From Streptomyces coryli (GTDB lineage: Bacteria > Actinomycetota > Actinomycetes > Streptomycetales > Streptomycetaceae), in the NCBI RefSeq assembly GCF_011044975.1, contig NZ_JAAKZV010000023.1, forward strand, positions 1 to 57,495: DNA of 57,495 nt. The letters are read 5' to 3'. The notes beneath the pieces are model-generated. The model was not told the DNA's origin, searched no databases, and was given only the letters and a program-made list of their open reading frames with translations. Both the position numbers and the translations under genes were made by a program. Positions 49,890 through 57,495 of the stretch are shown piece after piece. How positions within the stretch are numbered: position 1 is the first letter of the stretch; every line of letters begins with the position of its first letter.

Positions 49890-50238
49890 GGGGCACCTCC
49901 TTCCGTCGAGACCTTCGGCTCCCGGTCTTCGAACGTCCTGTTCGTACTGTTCCTCGTACTGGCTACTGATCGTATCCACGCGCGGGGGAATCAGGTGGTT
50001 CCCTGCTCCCGCCCGCCAGGTAGGTGTCATCCCTCTCACACCGCCCGGCCACAGTCCCACTGGGATGGTAAAGGCGCGTACGTCCAGTGTCCCGCACCCG
50101 TGGGGCGCTGTGGTCCCTGTGCTCCCGCGCCTGAGGTCCTCCCCGGTCGGGGCCTGGCCAAACGGATGTGATTCCACCCCCGGCACCGTGCTAATCTTCT
50201 TGATGTCGCCAGGCGCACAGCCGAGCGACACACCCAAT
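49890..50238. promoter_or_regulatory. Divergent region between the fhaA operon and tRNA-Leu
   Basis: A 349-bp interval. It should hold the fhaA operon promoter on the minus strand and, on the plus strand, a TAATCT -10 element at 50192-50197 for tRNA-Leu, identical to that of tRNA-Ile. No gene is visible. Confidence 0.45.
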
Positions 50239-50322
50239 GCGCGGGTGGCGGAATAGGCAGACGCGCTGGATTCAGGTTCCAGTGCCCGAAAGGGCGTGGG
50301 GGTTCAACTCCCCCCTCGCGCA
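50239..50322 (+). tRNA. tRNA-Leu (CAG anticodon)
   Basis: An 84-nt class II cloverleaf with a long variable arm (TGCCCGAAAGGGCG). Acceptor GCGCGGG/CTCGCGC, anticodon stem CTGGA/TCCAG with loop TTCAGGT (anticodon CAG), T arm GGGGG/CCCCC with loop TTCAACT, discriminator A. Confidence 0.97.
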
Positions 50323-50329
50323 CACAGGC

Positions 50330-50359
50330 AAGACCCCCGGTCCTCGGACCGGGGGTCTT
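50330..50359 (+). terminator. tRNA-Leu terminator
   Basis: Perfect 14-bp arms (50330-50343 and 50346-50359) with a 2-nt loop and a short TTT. Confidence 0.85.
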
Positions 50360-50408
50360 TGCGTTGTCCGGACATGCGGAGGGGCCGGGTCCCGGGTAGG
50401 AAGGACCT

Positions 50409-51077
50409 GTGAGTACGACGAAGTGGGTCATGCCGGTTGATAAGGGGCGGGTCACGGCGAAGTACCGGAAGCCCGGGGCCTGGGCGGCCGGGTTTCACAC
50501 CGGGGTGGACTTCGGGGTGCCTACGGGGACGCCGGTGAAGGCGGTCGGGCCCGGGACCGTGGTGACGGCCGGGTGGGACAACGCGTACGGGAACTATGTC
50601 GTGCTGAAGATGGCGGACGGGCTGTTCACGCTGTACGCGCATATGAGCCAGCTCGGGGTCGGCAGCGGCCAGGCCGTCGGCGGCGGTACGCAGCTGGGGC
50701 TCTCCGGGGCCACCGGGAACGTCACCGGGCCGCATCTGCACTTCGAGGCGCGGACGGCCAATCGCTATCACGGGCATACGGATCCCATGGCGTACCTCGC
50801 CGGGCACGGGGTCGCGCGGGCGAAGCGGAGCACGGCCCGTAAGACGGCTGCCAAGAAGGTCACCGCCAAGAAGGCCACGGCCAGGAAGGTCGCCGCTAAG
50901 AAGGCGCCCGCCAAGCGGCCCGCCACCTACACCGTCAAGGCCGGGGACACCCTCTCCGGCATCGCGCTCGCCAAGCTGGGGGCCGCCCGGCGGTATCTGG
51001 AGATCGCCCGGCTCAACGGGATCGCGAACCCCGATGCGATCAGCGCCGGGCAGCGGCTGAAGCTGCCGCAGGGCTAG
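50409..51077 (+). CDS. M23 metallopeptidase with LysM domain and basic linker
   Basis: A 222-residue predicted peptidoglycan endopeptidase. Zinc ligands are His30 and Asp34 (HTGVD) and His111 of the HLH motif; the M23 domain spans ~20-125. A Lys/Ala repeat linker (about 138-176, e.g. TARKTAAKKVTAKKATARKV) looks like histone H1. The C-terminal LysM (YTVKAGDTLSGIALAKLG) binds glycan strands. No signal peptide is visible after the GTG start at 50409 (AGGAAGG upstream), so export is unexplained. The stop shares CTAG with the stop of the convergent nos gene. Confidence 0.85.
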   Translation: MSTTKWVMPVDKGRVTAKYRKPGAWAAGFHTGVDFGVPTGTPVKAVGPGTVVTAGWDNAYGNYVVLKMADGLFTLYAHMSQLGVGSGQAVGGGTQLGLSGATGNVTGPHLHFEARTANRYHGHTDPMAYLAGHGVARAKRSTARKTAAKKVTAKKATARKVAAKKAPAKRPATYTVKAGDTLSGIALAKLGAARRYLEIARLNGIANPDAISAGQRLKLPQG

Positions 51078-52204
51078 CCCTGGCGGTGGTGCACATAGGC
51101 CGGGGTCCGTTCCGTCGTGTCGTAGTAGCGGTGGAAGACCGGCGTCGCGGAGCCGGACAGTGGCGGCACGATCCAGGACCAGTCGGCGCTGGTCGCGCGG
51201 CCGCGGCGGGCCTCGCGCTCGATGTGGGCGAGGAAGCGTTCGGACTCGGTGTGGTGGTCGGTGATCGTGACGCCGGCGCGGTCGAAGGAGTGCAGGACGG
51301 CGCGGTTGAGTTCGACCAGGGCGCGGTCCTTCCACAGGGAGCGGTGGGTGGTGGTGTCCAGGCCGAGGTGGGCGGCGATGACCGGGAGCAGGTTGTAGCG
51401 GTCGGCGTCGGCGAGGTTGCGGGCGCCGATCTCGGTGCCCATGTACCAGCCGTTGAAGGGGGCCGCCGGGTAGCAGAGGCCGCCGATCTCCAGGCACATG
51501 GAGGAGATGGCGGGGACGGCGTGCCAGCGCAGGGCCGGGAAGTCCGGCAGGTCGGGGTGGGTGATGGAGACCTCGAGTACGGCGTCCGGCGGAAGCTCGT
51601 AGCAGCGGGGCAGTCGCGGGGGCGACTCGATGACCAGGGGGAGTACGTCGAAGTCGGTGCCCGCGCCGCCCTGCCAGCCGAGGGCGAGGGCGGTGGCGGT
51701 GATGCCGGCGTTCATGGGGTCTCCCCTGCTCGAGCGAAGCCGAGAGCTTGGGGAAGGGTCGCCGTGGCCCGGGCCGTAGCCGGCGTAGCGGATCAGCTGC
51801 TCGTTGCGGATTCGCGGGCCCGGGCGGCCGGGGCGGTCCGGGGCGAAGACCGTGATCAGCGGGCGGATGCGGCCGCCGTTGGTGGCCTCGCGGAGGTGGG
51901 CCGCGCACTCCAGTGCGACGCGGGCCGGCTCGTTGACGTGGCGGCGGTCGCGGACGCGCAGTGAGCGCCAGTACAGGCGGCCGATGCAGCGGTTGCTGTT
52001 CCGCCAGGCGAGGCGGGCGCCGTAGGCCAGCTCGGCGGCGGTGTGGGTGTACGTGCCGGTGGCCGCGATCTCCGCCCGGATCGCGGCGAGGCGGTCCCCG
52101 GGCCCGGCGGCGGCCTCCTCCTCCGCGGCGTACTGGAGCAGGAAGTCCTCGGCCTGCTCGGTGAGTTCGGCGTCCGCGGGTCGTACGGCGGTCGTCGGTT
52201 GCAC
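51074..52204 (-). CDS. nos: Bacterial nitric oxide synthase oxygenase
   Basis: A 376-residue NOS oxygenase making NO from arginine with haem and tetrahydrofolate/biopterin; no reductase domain, as in other bacteria. The haem-ligating Cys73 (WRNSNRCIGR), substrate Glu258 (WYMGTEIGARNL) and the pterin-side TSADWSWIVPP are present. GTG 52204 with AGGGGGTG upstream. An in-frame insertion of about 13 codons (GDPSPSSRLRSSRGDP, nt 51716-51760) is odd; see the repeat entry. It does not hit the catalytic residues, so the enzyme may be functional. A dedicated redox partner is not encoded nearby. Confidence 0.94.
   Translation of the reverse strand: MQPTTAVRPADAELTEQAEDFLLQYAAEEEAAAGPGDRLAAIRAEIAATGTYTHTAAELAYGARLAWRNSNRCIGRLYWRSLRVRDRRHVNEPARVALECAAHLREATNGGRIRPLITVFAPDRPGRPGPRIRNEQLIRYAGYGPGHGDPSPSSRLRSSRGDPMNAGITATALALGWQGGAGTDFDVLPLVIESPPRLPRCYELPPDAVLEVSITHPDLPDFPALRWHAVPAISSMCLEIGGLCYPAAPFNGWYMGTEIGARNLADADRYNLLPVIAAHLGLDTTTHRSLWKDRALVELNRAVLHSFDRAGVTITDHHTESERFLAHIEREARRGRATSADWSWIVPPLSGSATPVFHRYYDTTERTPAYVHHRQG
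51716..51760 (-). repeat. Short interspersed repeat inserted in frame in nos
   Basis: A ~45-bp G+C-rich imperfect palindrome with core CTCGAGCGAAGCCGAG. It is flanked by a duplicated GDP-coding sequence in the protein (GDP...GDP), suggesting a target duplication. I recall very similar sequences scattered in Streptomyces genomes; this is from memory. Confidence 0.65.
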
Positions 52205-52369
52205 GGCGCACCCCCTGGCCGGGTGACGGTCCGCGGGCCGGCTCCCGACGAGCGGCCCGCGGAGCCGTTCAGCTCGATGCGAAGTGGCTTACCCGGCAGG
52301 TGAATAGATCCACCGTCGTATGCGGAGTGAATGTGCCGGAGGCGGTTGCTCCCGGGCCGGGTGGGGAGG

Positions 52370-52402
52370 GGGTGGCGGCCGATCCCTCGACGGCCGCCAC
52401 CC
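52370..52402 (-). terminator. Terminator after the S8 peptidase gene
   Basis: Perfect 12-bp arms (52370-52381 and 52391-52402) with a 9-nt loop, 21 nt beyond the peptidase stop on the minus strand. Confidence 0.75.
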
Positions 52403-52422
52403 GGTCCGTGCCCGGCCTGCGG

Positions 52423-55400
52423 TCAGTCCGCCAGCGGCATCCGGTGGACGCCGCCGAATTCGGTGCCCGCGTACAGCGAGCGGCCGTCGGTGGCCAGCGA
52501 CAGCACGTTGGTGTTCTGCAGGCCGGCGGAGACGTTGTGCCAGGTCCGGCCGCCGTCCGTCGAGCGCAGCACCCCGCGGCCGTCGTGCGGCGGCTCGCCC
52601 GGCACCCAGCGGTGGGTCGTCGCGGCGTACCAGGCGCCGTCCGCCCGGATGAGGTCGGCGGCCTGGACGCGCAGGCCGCCGGTCTCCGCCTTGTGCAGGG
52701 TGCGGCCGCGGTCGGTGCTGTAGCGCAGCCCGTTGCCGCCGATGATCATGCGGTCGCCGGCGAAGCCGATCGTCGTAACCTCGGTGTCCGACCGCTTGTG
52801 CAGGGTGGCGCCGAAGTCGTCCGAGTAGTACAGCCCGTTCAGGCCGCCGACCCAGATACGGCCGGGGTCGTCGGGGTCCGCCTCCAGGGCCTGGATGTAG
52901 TCGTTGTGGTGGCGGGACTTCCAGTGGTCGCCGCCGTCCGTGGTGGTGTAGATGCCGACGGCGTCGGGGCGGGTGTAGCCGACCGCCACCTGGTCCGGGT
53001 CGTCCGGGTCGACCAGCAGCGAGGTTGCCCGGCCGTCGAGCCGGCCCCGGTCCTGCCAGGTCCGGCCGGCGTCGTCGCTGCGCTGCAGCAGCAGGCCGCC
53101 GATGCCCTCCAGGGTCCGCCAGACGATCTTCGGGTCCTTCGGGTACGCCGCCAGCTCCGACACCGCGGCGCCGGTGGTGCCCTCGTACTCGGCCGCGCCC
53201 CACTCCGGGCTGCGGGCGGGCAGGTCGGTGCGGTACGTACCGGAGGCCGTGGCCGCGAGCAGCCCGCCGCCGGTGGCTGCGAGGGCCGGGACGCTCTCGC
53301 CCTGGACGCCGAGGCGGTCGAAGCCGTCGCCGGCCGGGCGGTAGCTGCCGGGTGAGGCGGTGACCGTGTACGAGCCGTTCCAGCGGTCGTAGTCGAAGAC
53401 GACCGCGTTGCTGCTCGGCTTGGGGACCGTGGTCCAGGTCTTGCCGGCGTCCGTGCTGAGCTCGGCGCCGCCGCTGAGCTTGTCGTAGTGGATGCCGCCG
53501 TCGGCGACCTTCAGCAGGCCCCAGCCGTTGCCGGGGCGGTGCGCCCAGGTGCGGCCGCCGTCCGCGCTGATGTGCACGCCGCCGGACTTGCCCTGCACCT
53601 TCACGGCCACCAGGCCGTCGTCGGCGTCGAAGCCGCTGAGCCGGGAGGAGCTGTCGGCGGTGTAGATCCTCTCGGCGGGCTGCGGGGAGGCGCCGGACAT
53701 GCCGCGTACGACCCAGGCGCTCTGGCCGGACCAGAAATAGAGATCGTCGCCACCGAAGGCGATGTCGGCGACGTCGCCCGGGAGTCCGACGTCCTCGGCC
53801 GCCCAGGTCTCGCCGGCGTCCCGGCTGACGTGCAGGGCGCCGTCGGCCTGCGCCACCAGCACCTTCGTGTCGCGGTCGGCGACGAGGTCCGAGTAGTCGG
53901 CGTCGGGGGTGTTCAGGCGCTGCCAGGTGCGGCCGTTGTCGTCGGTGCGCATGATGCCGCCGGAGCGCACGGTCCAGTTGGACGCGGCGACGGTGGACCA
54001 CCAGCGCTTCGGGTTGTCCTTGTCGATGACGAAGGACGAGTCCTTCACGCCCACGCCCATGAACGGGGTGTGGCTCTGCTGCTTCCAGCTCTCGCCGCCG
54101 TCGGTGGTGAGCCAGCCGCCGGCCACGCCGTACTGGCTGATCACCGCCTGCTTGTCGGCGGACGGGGCCGGAGTGAGCTCGCCGGAGGAGCTGTTGGGGC
54201 CGATGGGCTGCCACTCGCCGCCGTCGCCGGGCGGGGCGGGCGCGGCGACCTCGAAGCCGCTCTCGCCGTACTGGCGCATGCCGGTGTCCGTGGTGGCCCG
54301 GGCGGTGATGCGGTACGTGCCCGCGCGCTCGCCCTTGAGGTCGGCGGCGAGGTAGTAGTGCGGGTCGCCGGTGGTCTTGGTCGGCGTCGTGTACGGGCGG
54401 GCGTGCGGCGGGTCGATGGTCAGGGTGGGCGGGGACTTGAGGGCGGTCGGGCTGTAGACGTAGACGTCCGTGGGGCCGTGGGTCGGGTCCGGGGTGGCGT
54501 CGATGTACAGCGGGGCGGAGTCGAGGAGGTACGGGACCGTGAGGCCGGGCGTCTTGTCGCCCGCCGGGTCGACGGTGACCGCGCCGGAGAAGTGGACGGT
54601 GCTGCCCTCCGGGCGCTCGGTCCGTATCCGCAGCCGGACCTGGGTGGTGCCGTGGGCGGGGACCGCGACCGTACGCGGGGAGACGGTCGCGCCCTTGCCG
54701 GATACCGAGGTGCGGCCGGTGACCGTCTTGTCGCCCGGGTTGTGGAGGGTGACCGTCTGCTCGCCGGAGACCGTGCGGCCGTCCATGTGCGGCAGCCGGA
54801 AGGAGACGGTGGCGGGGGCCGCGGTGAGCGCGGCGTCGGCGGCCGCCGGGACGTCGAGGCGGCCGGCGCCCTGGGCGAGGCGGTCGGTGTCCTTGAGCTG
54901 CTTCGCGGAGCCGATCAGGGCCGCGGAGAGGTCGGTCGCCTTGCGGTCGGGGTGCAGCTGGTGCAGCAGCGCGGCCGAGGCGGCGACGAGGGGGGAGGCC
55001 ATGGAGGTGCCGGAGAGGCGCTGGATCCCGGTCCGGTAGATCGACTTGGGGACGGCGCTGCGTATCTCCACGCCGGGGGCGACGATGTCGGGCTTCATGC
55101 CGAGGCCGTAGTCCGGGCCACGGGAGGAGAAGGAGGCGATCTCGTCGGTGGAGTCTCGGCCGGAGAGGGTCAGCTGCTGGTCCGTACCGGCCATGGCGGC
55201 CAGGTCCTGGCCCTGGAAGCGGTCGACGCCGAGGACCGGGAGGCGGTCCATGCGGTAGTCGTCGCCGGAGCCCTGGGTGGCGGAGTCGGCGGGGATGCGG
55301 ACGCTCTCGTGCTTCGTGTCGGGCTCCTCGGCGGTCACCGGGCCGCCGCCTCCGCCCGCGCCGCCGATCAGCGCGTGGGCGCCGCGCTTCTCGGCTTCCT

Positions 55401-56643
55401 GGTAGACGGTCTGGTCCTCGCCGGACAGGCCCTCGGGCGAGGTGGCCGGCGGGAAGGCGTACAGGACGAACTTGCCGCGCACATCGCCCGCTTGCTCCCA
55501 CTCCTCCGGGCTGCCGGCGCCGATGCTGACGACCTTGCCGCTGACCGTTCCGGCGGGCGGGTTCGCGGAGGCCACGCCGCGGTACGTGTCCAGCTTCTCG
55601 CCCGCGTAGCGCAGCTCGGGGACGCGGATGCCGCTGGTCGAGGCGCCGACGGCGATGACGCCGCGGGCGGCGGCCGGGCTGCCGACGGTGTACGGGCCCG
55701 GGCCCTGGTTGCCGGCGGCGGCGACCACGACGACGCCCGCGTCGACGGCCGCGGCGGCGGCTTTGCCGAGCGGGTCGGTGCCGTCGCCCGGGCCGCCGAC
55801 GCTGAGGTTGATGACGTCGGCGCGGTGCGGGTTGGCCGGGTCGGCGGCGGCCTCGATGCCGGCGATGACGGCGGAGGTGTCGCCGTAGCCGTCGGCGTCC
55901 ATGGCTTTGTACGCGGTGAGTTGGGCGTCCGGGGCGGCGCCGGTGACGCCCTTGTCCGCGTCGCTCCCTTCGGCCGCCTTTCCGGCGATGATGCCGGCGA
56001 CGTGGGTGCCGTGCCGGTTGTCGTCCATCGGGTCGCCGTCGTTGTTGACGAAGTCGTGGCCCGCGACCACCTTGTGGCCCTCGCCGAAACCGCCGCCGAG
56101 GTCGGGGTGGGTGTAGTCGATGCCGGAGTCGACGACGGCGACGGTGGTGCCCTTGCCGGTGGCCTTCGACCCGTCGGGGGCATCCCGCTTCCAGACCTCG
56201 GGGACGCCGGTGAGCTGCTGCGCGTCGGTGTCCTGGACCCGTATGCGGGTGTCGGGGCGGACGGACTTCACGCCGGGCAGGGCACGCAGCTTCGCCACGT
56301 CACCGGCCGAAGGGACCGTCATCGCGACGGCGTTGAGGAGGAGACCGAGCTTGCGTACAGCCTTGGGCTCGACTCCCTTGTCCGCGGCCGCGTCGAGGAG
56401 GTCGCTCTGATCGGCGGTGACCTTGCGCCGCTCGGCCTTCACGTCGGCGGCGCGGGCGTCCTGGGGCGCGCCCGGTGCGGACTTGAGGGCGGCGTCGCCG
56501 GTGAGTTCGACGATGACGCGCTGCTTGCCGCCCGCGTCGGCGGCCCCGGGTTGCGGGGCGGCGACGGCCGGGGCGCCGAGCAGGGCCGCCAGTACGGCTG
56601 TGGTGAGCCCGTACGTCAGAGGTCTGCGATGCGAAGGGTCCAT
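52423..56643 (-). CDS. Secreted subtilisin-like (S8) protease fused to a BNR-repeat region
   Basis: A 1406-residue protein. The signal peptide ends near GAPAVAAPQP. An inhibitor-like propeptide follows (VIVELTGDAAL... VRPDTRIRV). The S8 domain has Asp172 (VVDSGIDY), His211 (HGTHVAG) and Ser547 (GTSMASP), with a PA-type insert (~350-440). Beta-rich linker domains run to ~810. The C-terminal ~600 residues hold about eight Asp-box/BNR-like motifs (GGRTW, AGETW, GGDHW, AGRTW), probably one or two beta-propellers. ATG 56643 with AGGAAC upstream; an in-frame ATG at 56664 is possible. A regulator gene is divergent from it, 92 bp away. Confidence 0.92.
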   Translation of the reverse strand: MDPSHRRPLTYGLTTAVLAALLGAPAVAAPQPGAADAGGKQRVIVELTGDAALKSAPGAPQDARAADVKAERRKVTADQSDLLDAAADKGVEPKAVRKLGLLLNAVAMTVPSAGDVAKLRALPGVKSVRPDTRIRVQDTDAQQLTGVPEVWKRDAPDGSKATGKGTTVAVVDSGIDYTHPDLGGGFGEGHKVVAGHDFVNNDGDPMDDNRHGTHVAGIIAGKAAEGSDADKGVTGAAPDAQLTAYKAMDADGYGDTSAVIAGIEAAADPANPHRADVINLSVGGPGDGTDPLGKAAAAAVDAGVVVVAAAGNQGPGPYTVGSPAAARGVIAVGASTSGIRVPELRYAGEKLDTYRGVASANPPAGTVSGKVVSIGAGSPEEWEQAGDVRGKFVLYAFPPATSPEGLSGEDQTVYQEAEKRGAHALIGGAGGGGGPVTAEEPDTKHESVRIPADSATQGSGDDYRMDRLPVLGVDRFQGQDLAAMAGTDQQLTLSGRDSTDEIASFSSRGPDYGLGMKPDIVAPGVEIRSAVPKSIYRTGIQRLSGTSMASPLVAASAALLHQLHPDRKATDLSAALIGSAKQLKDTDRLAQGAGRLDVPAAADAALTAAPATVSFRLPHMDGRTVSGEQTVTLHNPGDKTVTGRTSVSGKGATVSPRTVAVPAHGTTQVRLRIRTERPEGSTVHFSGAVTVDPAGDKTPGLTVPYLLDSAPLYIDATPDPTHGPTDVYVYSPTALKSPPTLTIDPPHARPYTTPTKTTGDPHYYLAADLKGERAGTYRITARATTDTGMRQYGESGFEVAAPAPPGDGGEWQPIGPNSSSGELTPAPSADKQAVISQYGVAGGWLTTDGGESWKQQSHTPFMGVGVKDSSFVIDKDNPKRWWSTVAASNWTVRSGGIMRTDDNGRTWQRLNTPDADYSDLVADRDTKVLVAQADGALHVSRDAGETWAAEDVGLPGDVADIAFGGDDLYFWSGQSAWVVRGMSGASPQPAERIYTADSSSRLSGFDADDGLVAVKVQGKSGGVHISADGGRTWAHRPGNGWGLLKVADGGIHYDKLSGGAELSTDAGKTWTTVPKPSSNAVVFDYDRWNGSYTVTASPGSYRPAGDGFDRLGVQGESVPALAATGGGLLAATASGTYRTDLPARSPEWGAAEYEGTTGAAVSELAAYPKDPKIVWRTLEGIGGLLLQRSDDAGRTWQDRGRLDGRATSLLVDPDDPDQVAVGYTRPDAVGIYTTTDGGDHWKSRHHNDYIQALEADPDDPGRIWVGGLNGLYYSDDFGATLHKRSDTEVTTIGFAGDRMIIGGNGLRYSTDRGRTLHKAETGGLRVQAADLIRADGAWYAATTHRWVPGEPPHDGRGVLRSTDGGRTWHNVSAGLQNTNVLSLATDGRSLYAGTEFGGVHRMPLAD

Positions 56644-56735
56644 GCCGAAGTTCCTAATTGGCATGGACAAGGCCAGGCAACGATTCCCGGTGGCCCATTG
56701 CTGCCGCTGGCACGGGTGGGCCAGGATCGGCCGCT

Positions 56736-57495
56736 GTGACCGGTGATCTGGCTGCGGTGGGCATAGACCCCTTTGACGAGGCGGTTTACCGCGCGGTGCT
56801 GGCCCGCAACAGCGCCGCTCCCGCGGAACTGGCCGACGAACTCGACTGCTCGGCGGACCGCGCCGCCCGCGCGCTGTCCCGGCTGCACGACGCGGGCCTG
56901 GTCGGGCGGCTGGCGGGGGCCCGGCGCCGGTACGCCGCGATCGAGCCGCAGGCGGCGGTGGAGGCGCTGGTACGGGCACGGGCGGGCGAGCTGGACCGGG
57001 TCCGGCAGGCGGCGGCGGAGCTGTCGCGGGTCTTCGACGCGGCGCACAGCGGCGGGCTGACGGAGGAGGTCGAGTTCGTCACGGGGCGCGAGGCGCTGGG
57101 GCGCTGGTTCGTACGGCTGCAGCAGGAGGCCCGGGGCGAGGTCCGCACCCTGGACCGGCCACCGTACGCACTGACGACGGCGAACCCGGTGGAGGCCAGC
57201 GCGCTGAGGCGGGGTGTGCGGTATCGCGCGGTCTATGCCCCGGAGGCGCTGGAGTGGCCGGGTGTGCTGGACGACATCCGCTCACTGGTGGCGCGGGGCG
57301 AGGAGGCGCGGGTGCTGCCGGGTTTGCGGGTGAAGCTGGCGATCGCGGACGACCAGCTGGCGTTGATGCCGCTGTCGCTGGAGCTGGACCTGACGGACGT
57401 ACGGGCGGCGCTGATCCGGCCGTCGGCGCTGCTGGATGCGCTGATCGATTATTGGGAGCTGGCGTGGCGGCAGGGGGCGCCGCTGGGGGGTCTGA
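56736..57495 (+). CDS. Helix-turn-helix regulator, 3' end outside window
   Basis: GTG 56736 (MTGDLAAVGIDPFDEAVYRA) opens a frame with no stop before the window ends (253 codons visible). The N-terminal winged-helix region resembles TrmB-type regulators: AELADELDCSADRAARALSR, then LHDAGLVGRLAGARRRY. A helical linker and a ligand-binding-like part follow. Streptomyces relatives often end in a LuxR-type HTH, which would lie beyond the window. It is divergent from the S8 protease gene, which it may control. Confidence 0.8.
   Translation, partial: MTGDLAAVGIDPFDEAVYRAVLARNSAAPAELADELDCSADRAARALSRLHDAGLVGRLAGARRRYAAIEPQAAVEALVRARAGELDRVRQAAAELSRVFDAAHSGGLTEEVEFVTGREALGRWFVRLQQEARGEVRTLDRPPYALTTANPVEASALRRGVRYRAVYAPEALEWPGVLDDIRSLVARGEEARVLPGLRVKLAIADDQLALMPLSLELDLTDVRAALIRPSALLDALIDYWELAWRQGAPLGGL

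Noticed and set aside
53488-56739. Very long open frame (over 1000 codons) opposite the S8 protease gene
   Set aside because: It is the antisense shadow of a high-G+C gene. Its translation is low-complexity Val/Gly/Arg/Asp with no domains, while the opposite strand has a complete protease.

Overview
This window is the origin-of-replication neighbourhood of a Streptomyces chromosome (or a close relative). The evidence is G+C-rich sequence throughout, frequent GTG starts, the gene order rpmH-dnaA-oriC-dnaN-(6-phosphogluconate dehydrogenase)-recF-DUF721-gyrB-gyrA, a DnaA with a very long Gln/Pro/His-rich linker, DnaA boxes of the TTGTCCACA type, parS sites of sequence GTTTCACGTGAAAC, and Streptomyces landmarks such as the sigM/trxBA block, CrgA, class E sortases and DLW-39. 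I could not assign a species.

Left arm (1-13891). murJ, whose 5' end lies outside the window, is followed by a separate membrane pseudokinase, the ECF sigma factor sigM with its zinc-type anti-sigma factor, and thioredoxin reductase/thioredoxin behind a good SigR-type promoter. All of these are on the + strand. Genes on the - strand, reading away from oriC, then follow: rpmH, rnpA, yidD, yidC, jag/khpB, rsmG, parA, parB, then a small ORF and a GNAT acetyltransferase. Six perfect parS sites and two one-mismatch sites lie in the window. Three perfect ones sit inside the anti-sigma gene, exactly 33 bp apart.

Origin and right arm (13892-26656). The rpmH/dnaA intergenic region carries divergent promoters and a perfect DnaA box. 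oriC lies between dnaA and dnaN, with about twenty DnaA-box-like 9-mers. dnaN (TTG start), a 6-phosphogluconate dehydrogenase, recF, a DUF721 protein, gyrB, gyrA and a DUF3566 membrane protein follow.

Accessory stretch (26657-35148). tRNA-Ile and the 44-residue DLW-39 protein are followed by a three-gene operon of secreted, membrane-anchored proteins. One has a VWA domain and the other two are paralogues of each other; all share a conserved WGQQ-type module. This operon is the best candidate here for an undescribed system. Next come a tail-anchored Ser/Thr kinase with an XRE-type regulator upstream of it, tRNA-Ala and a DUF5324 protein.

Cell-envelope stretch (35149-49889). This holds cyclophilin, a rhomboid protease, a compact group of three perfect DnaA boxes, crgA, a DUF881 protein and three class E sortases. 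pabA is embedded between the first and second sortase, and the second sortase has an apparent 1-bp frameshift. The conserved envelope operon fhaA-fhaB-pstP-ftsW/rodA-pbpA-pknB follows on the - strand. FhaA and PknB are the partners that, in mycobacteria, act on a MurJ-linked pseudokinase; here that pseudokinase sits at the other end of the window.

Right end (49890-57495). tRNA-Leu, an M23/LysM peptidase with a histone-like linker and no signal peptide, a bacterial nitric-oxide-synthase oxygenase interrupted in frame by a small repeat, a 1406-residue secreted subtilisin fused to a BNR-repeat region, and a divergent HTH regulator that runs off the window.
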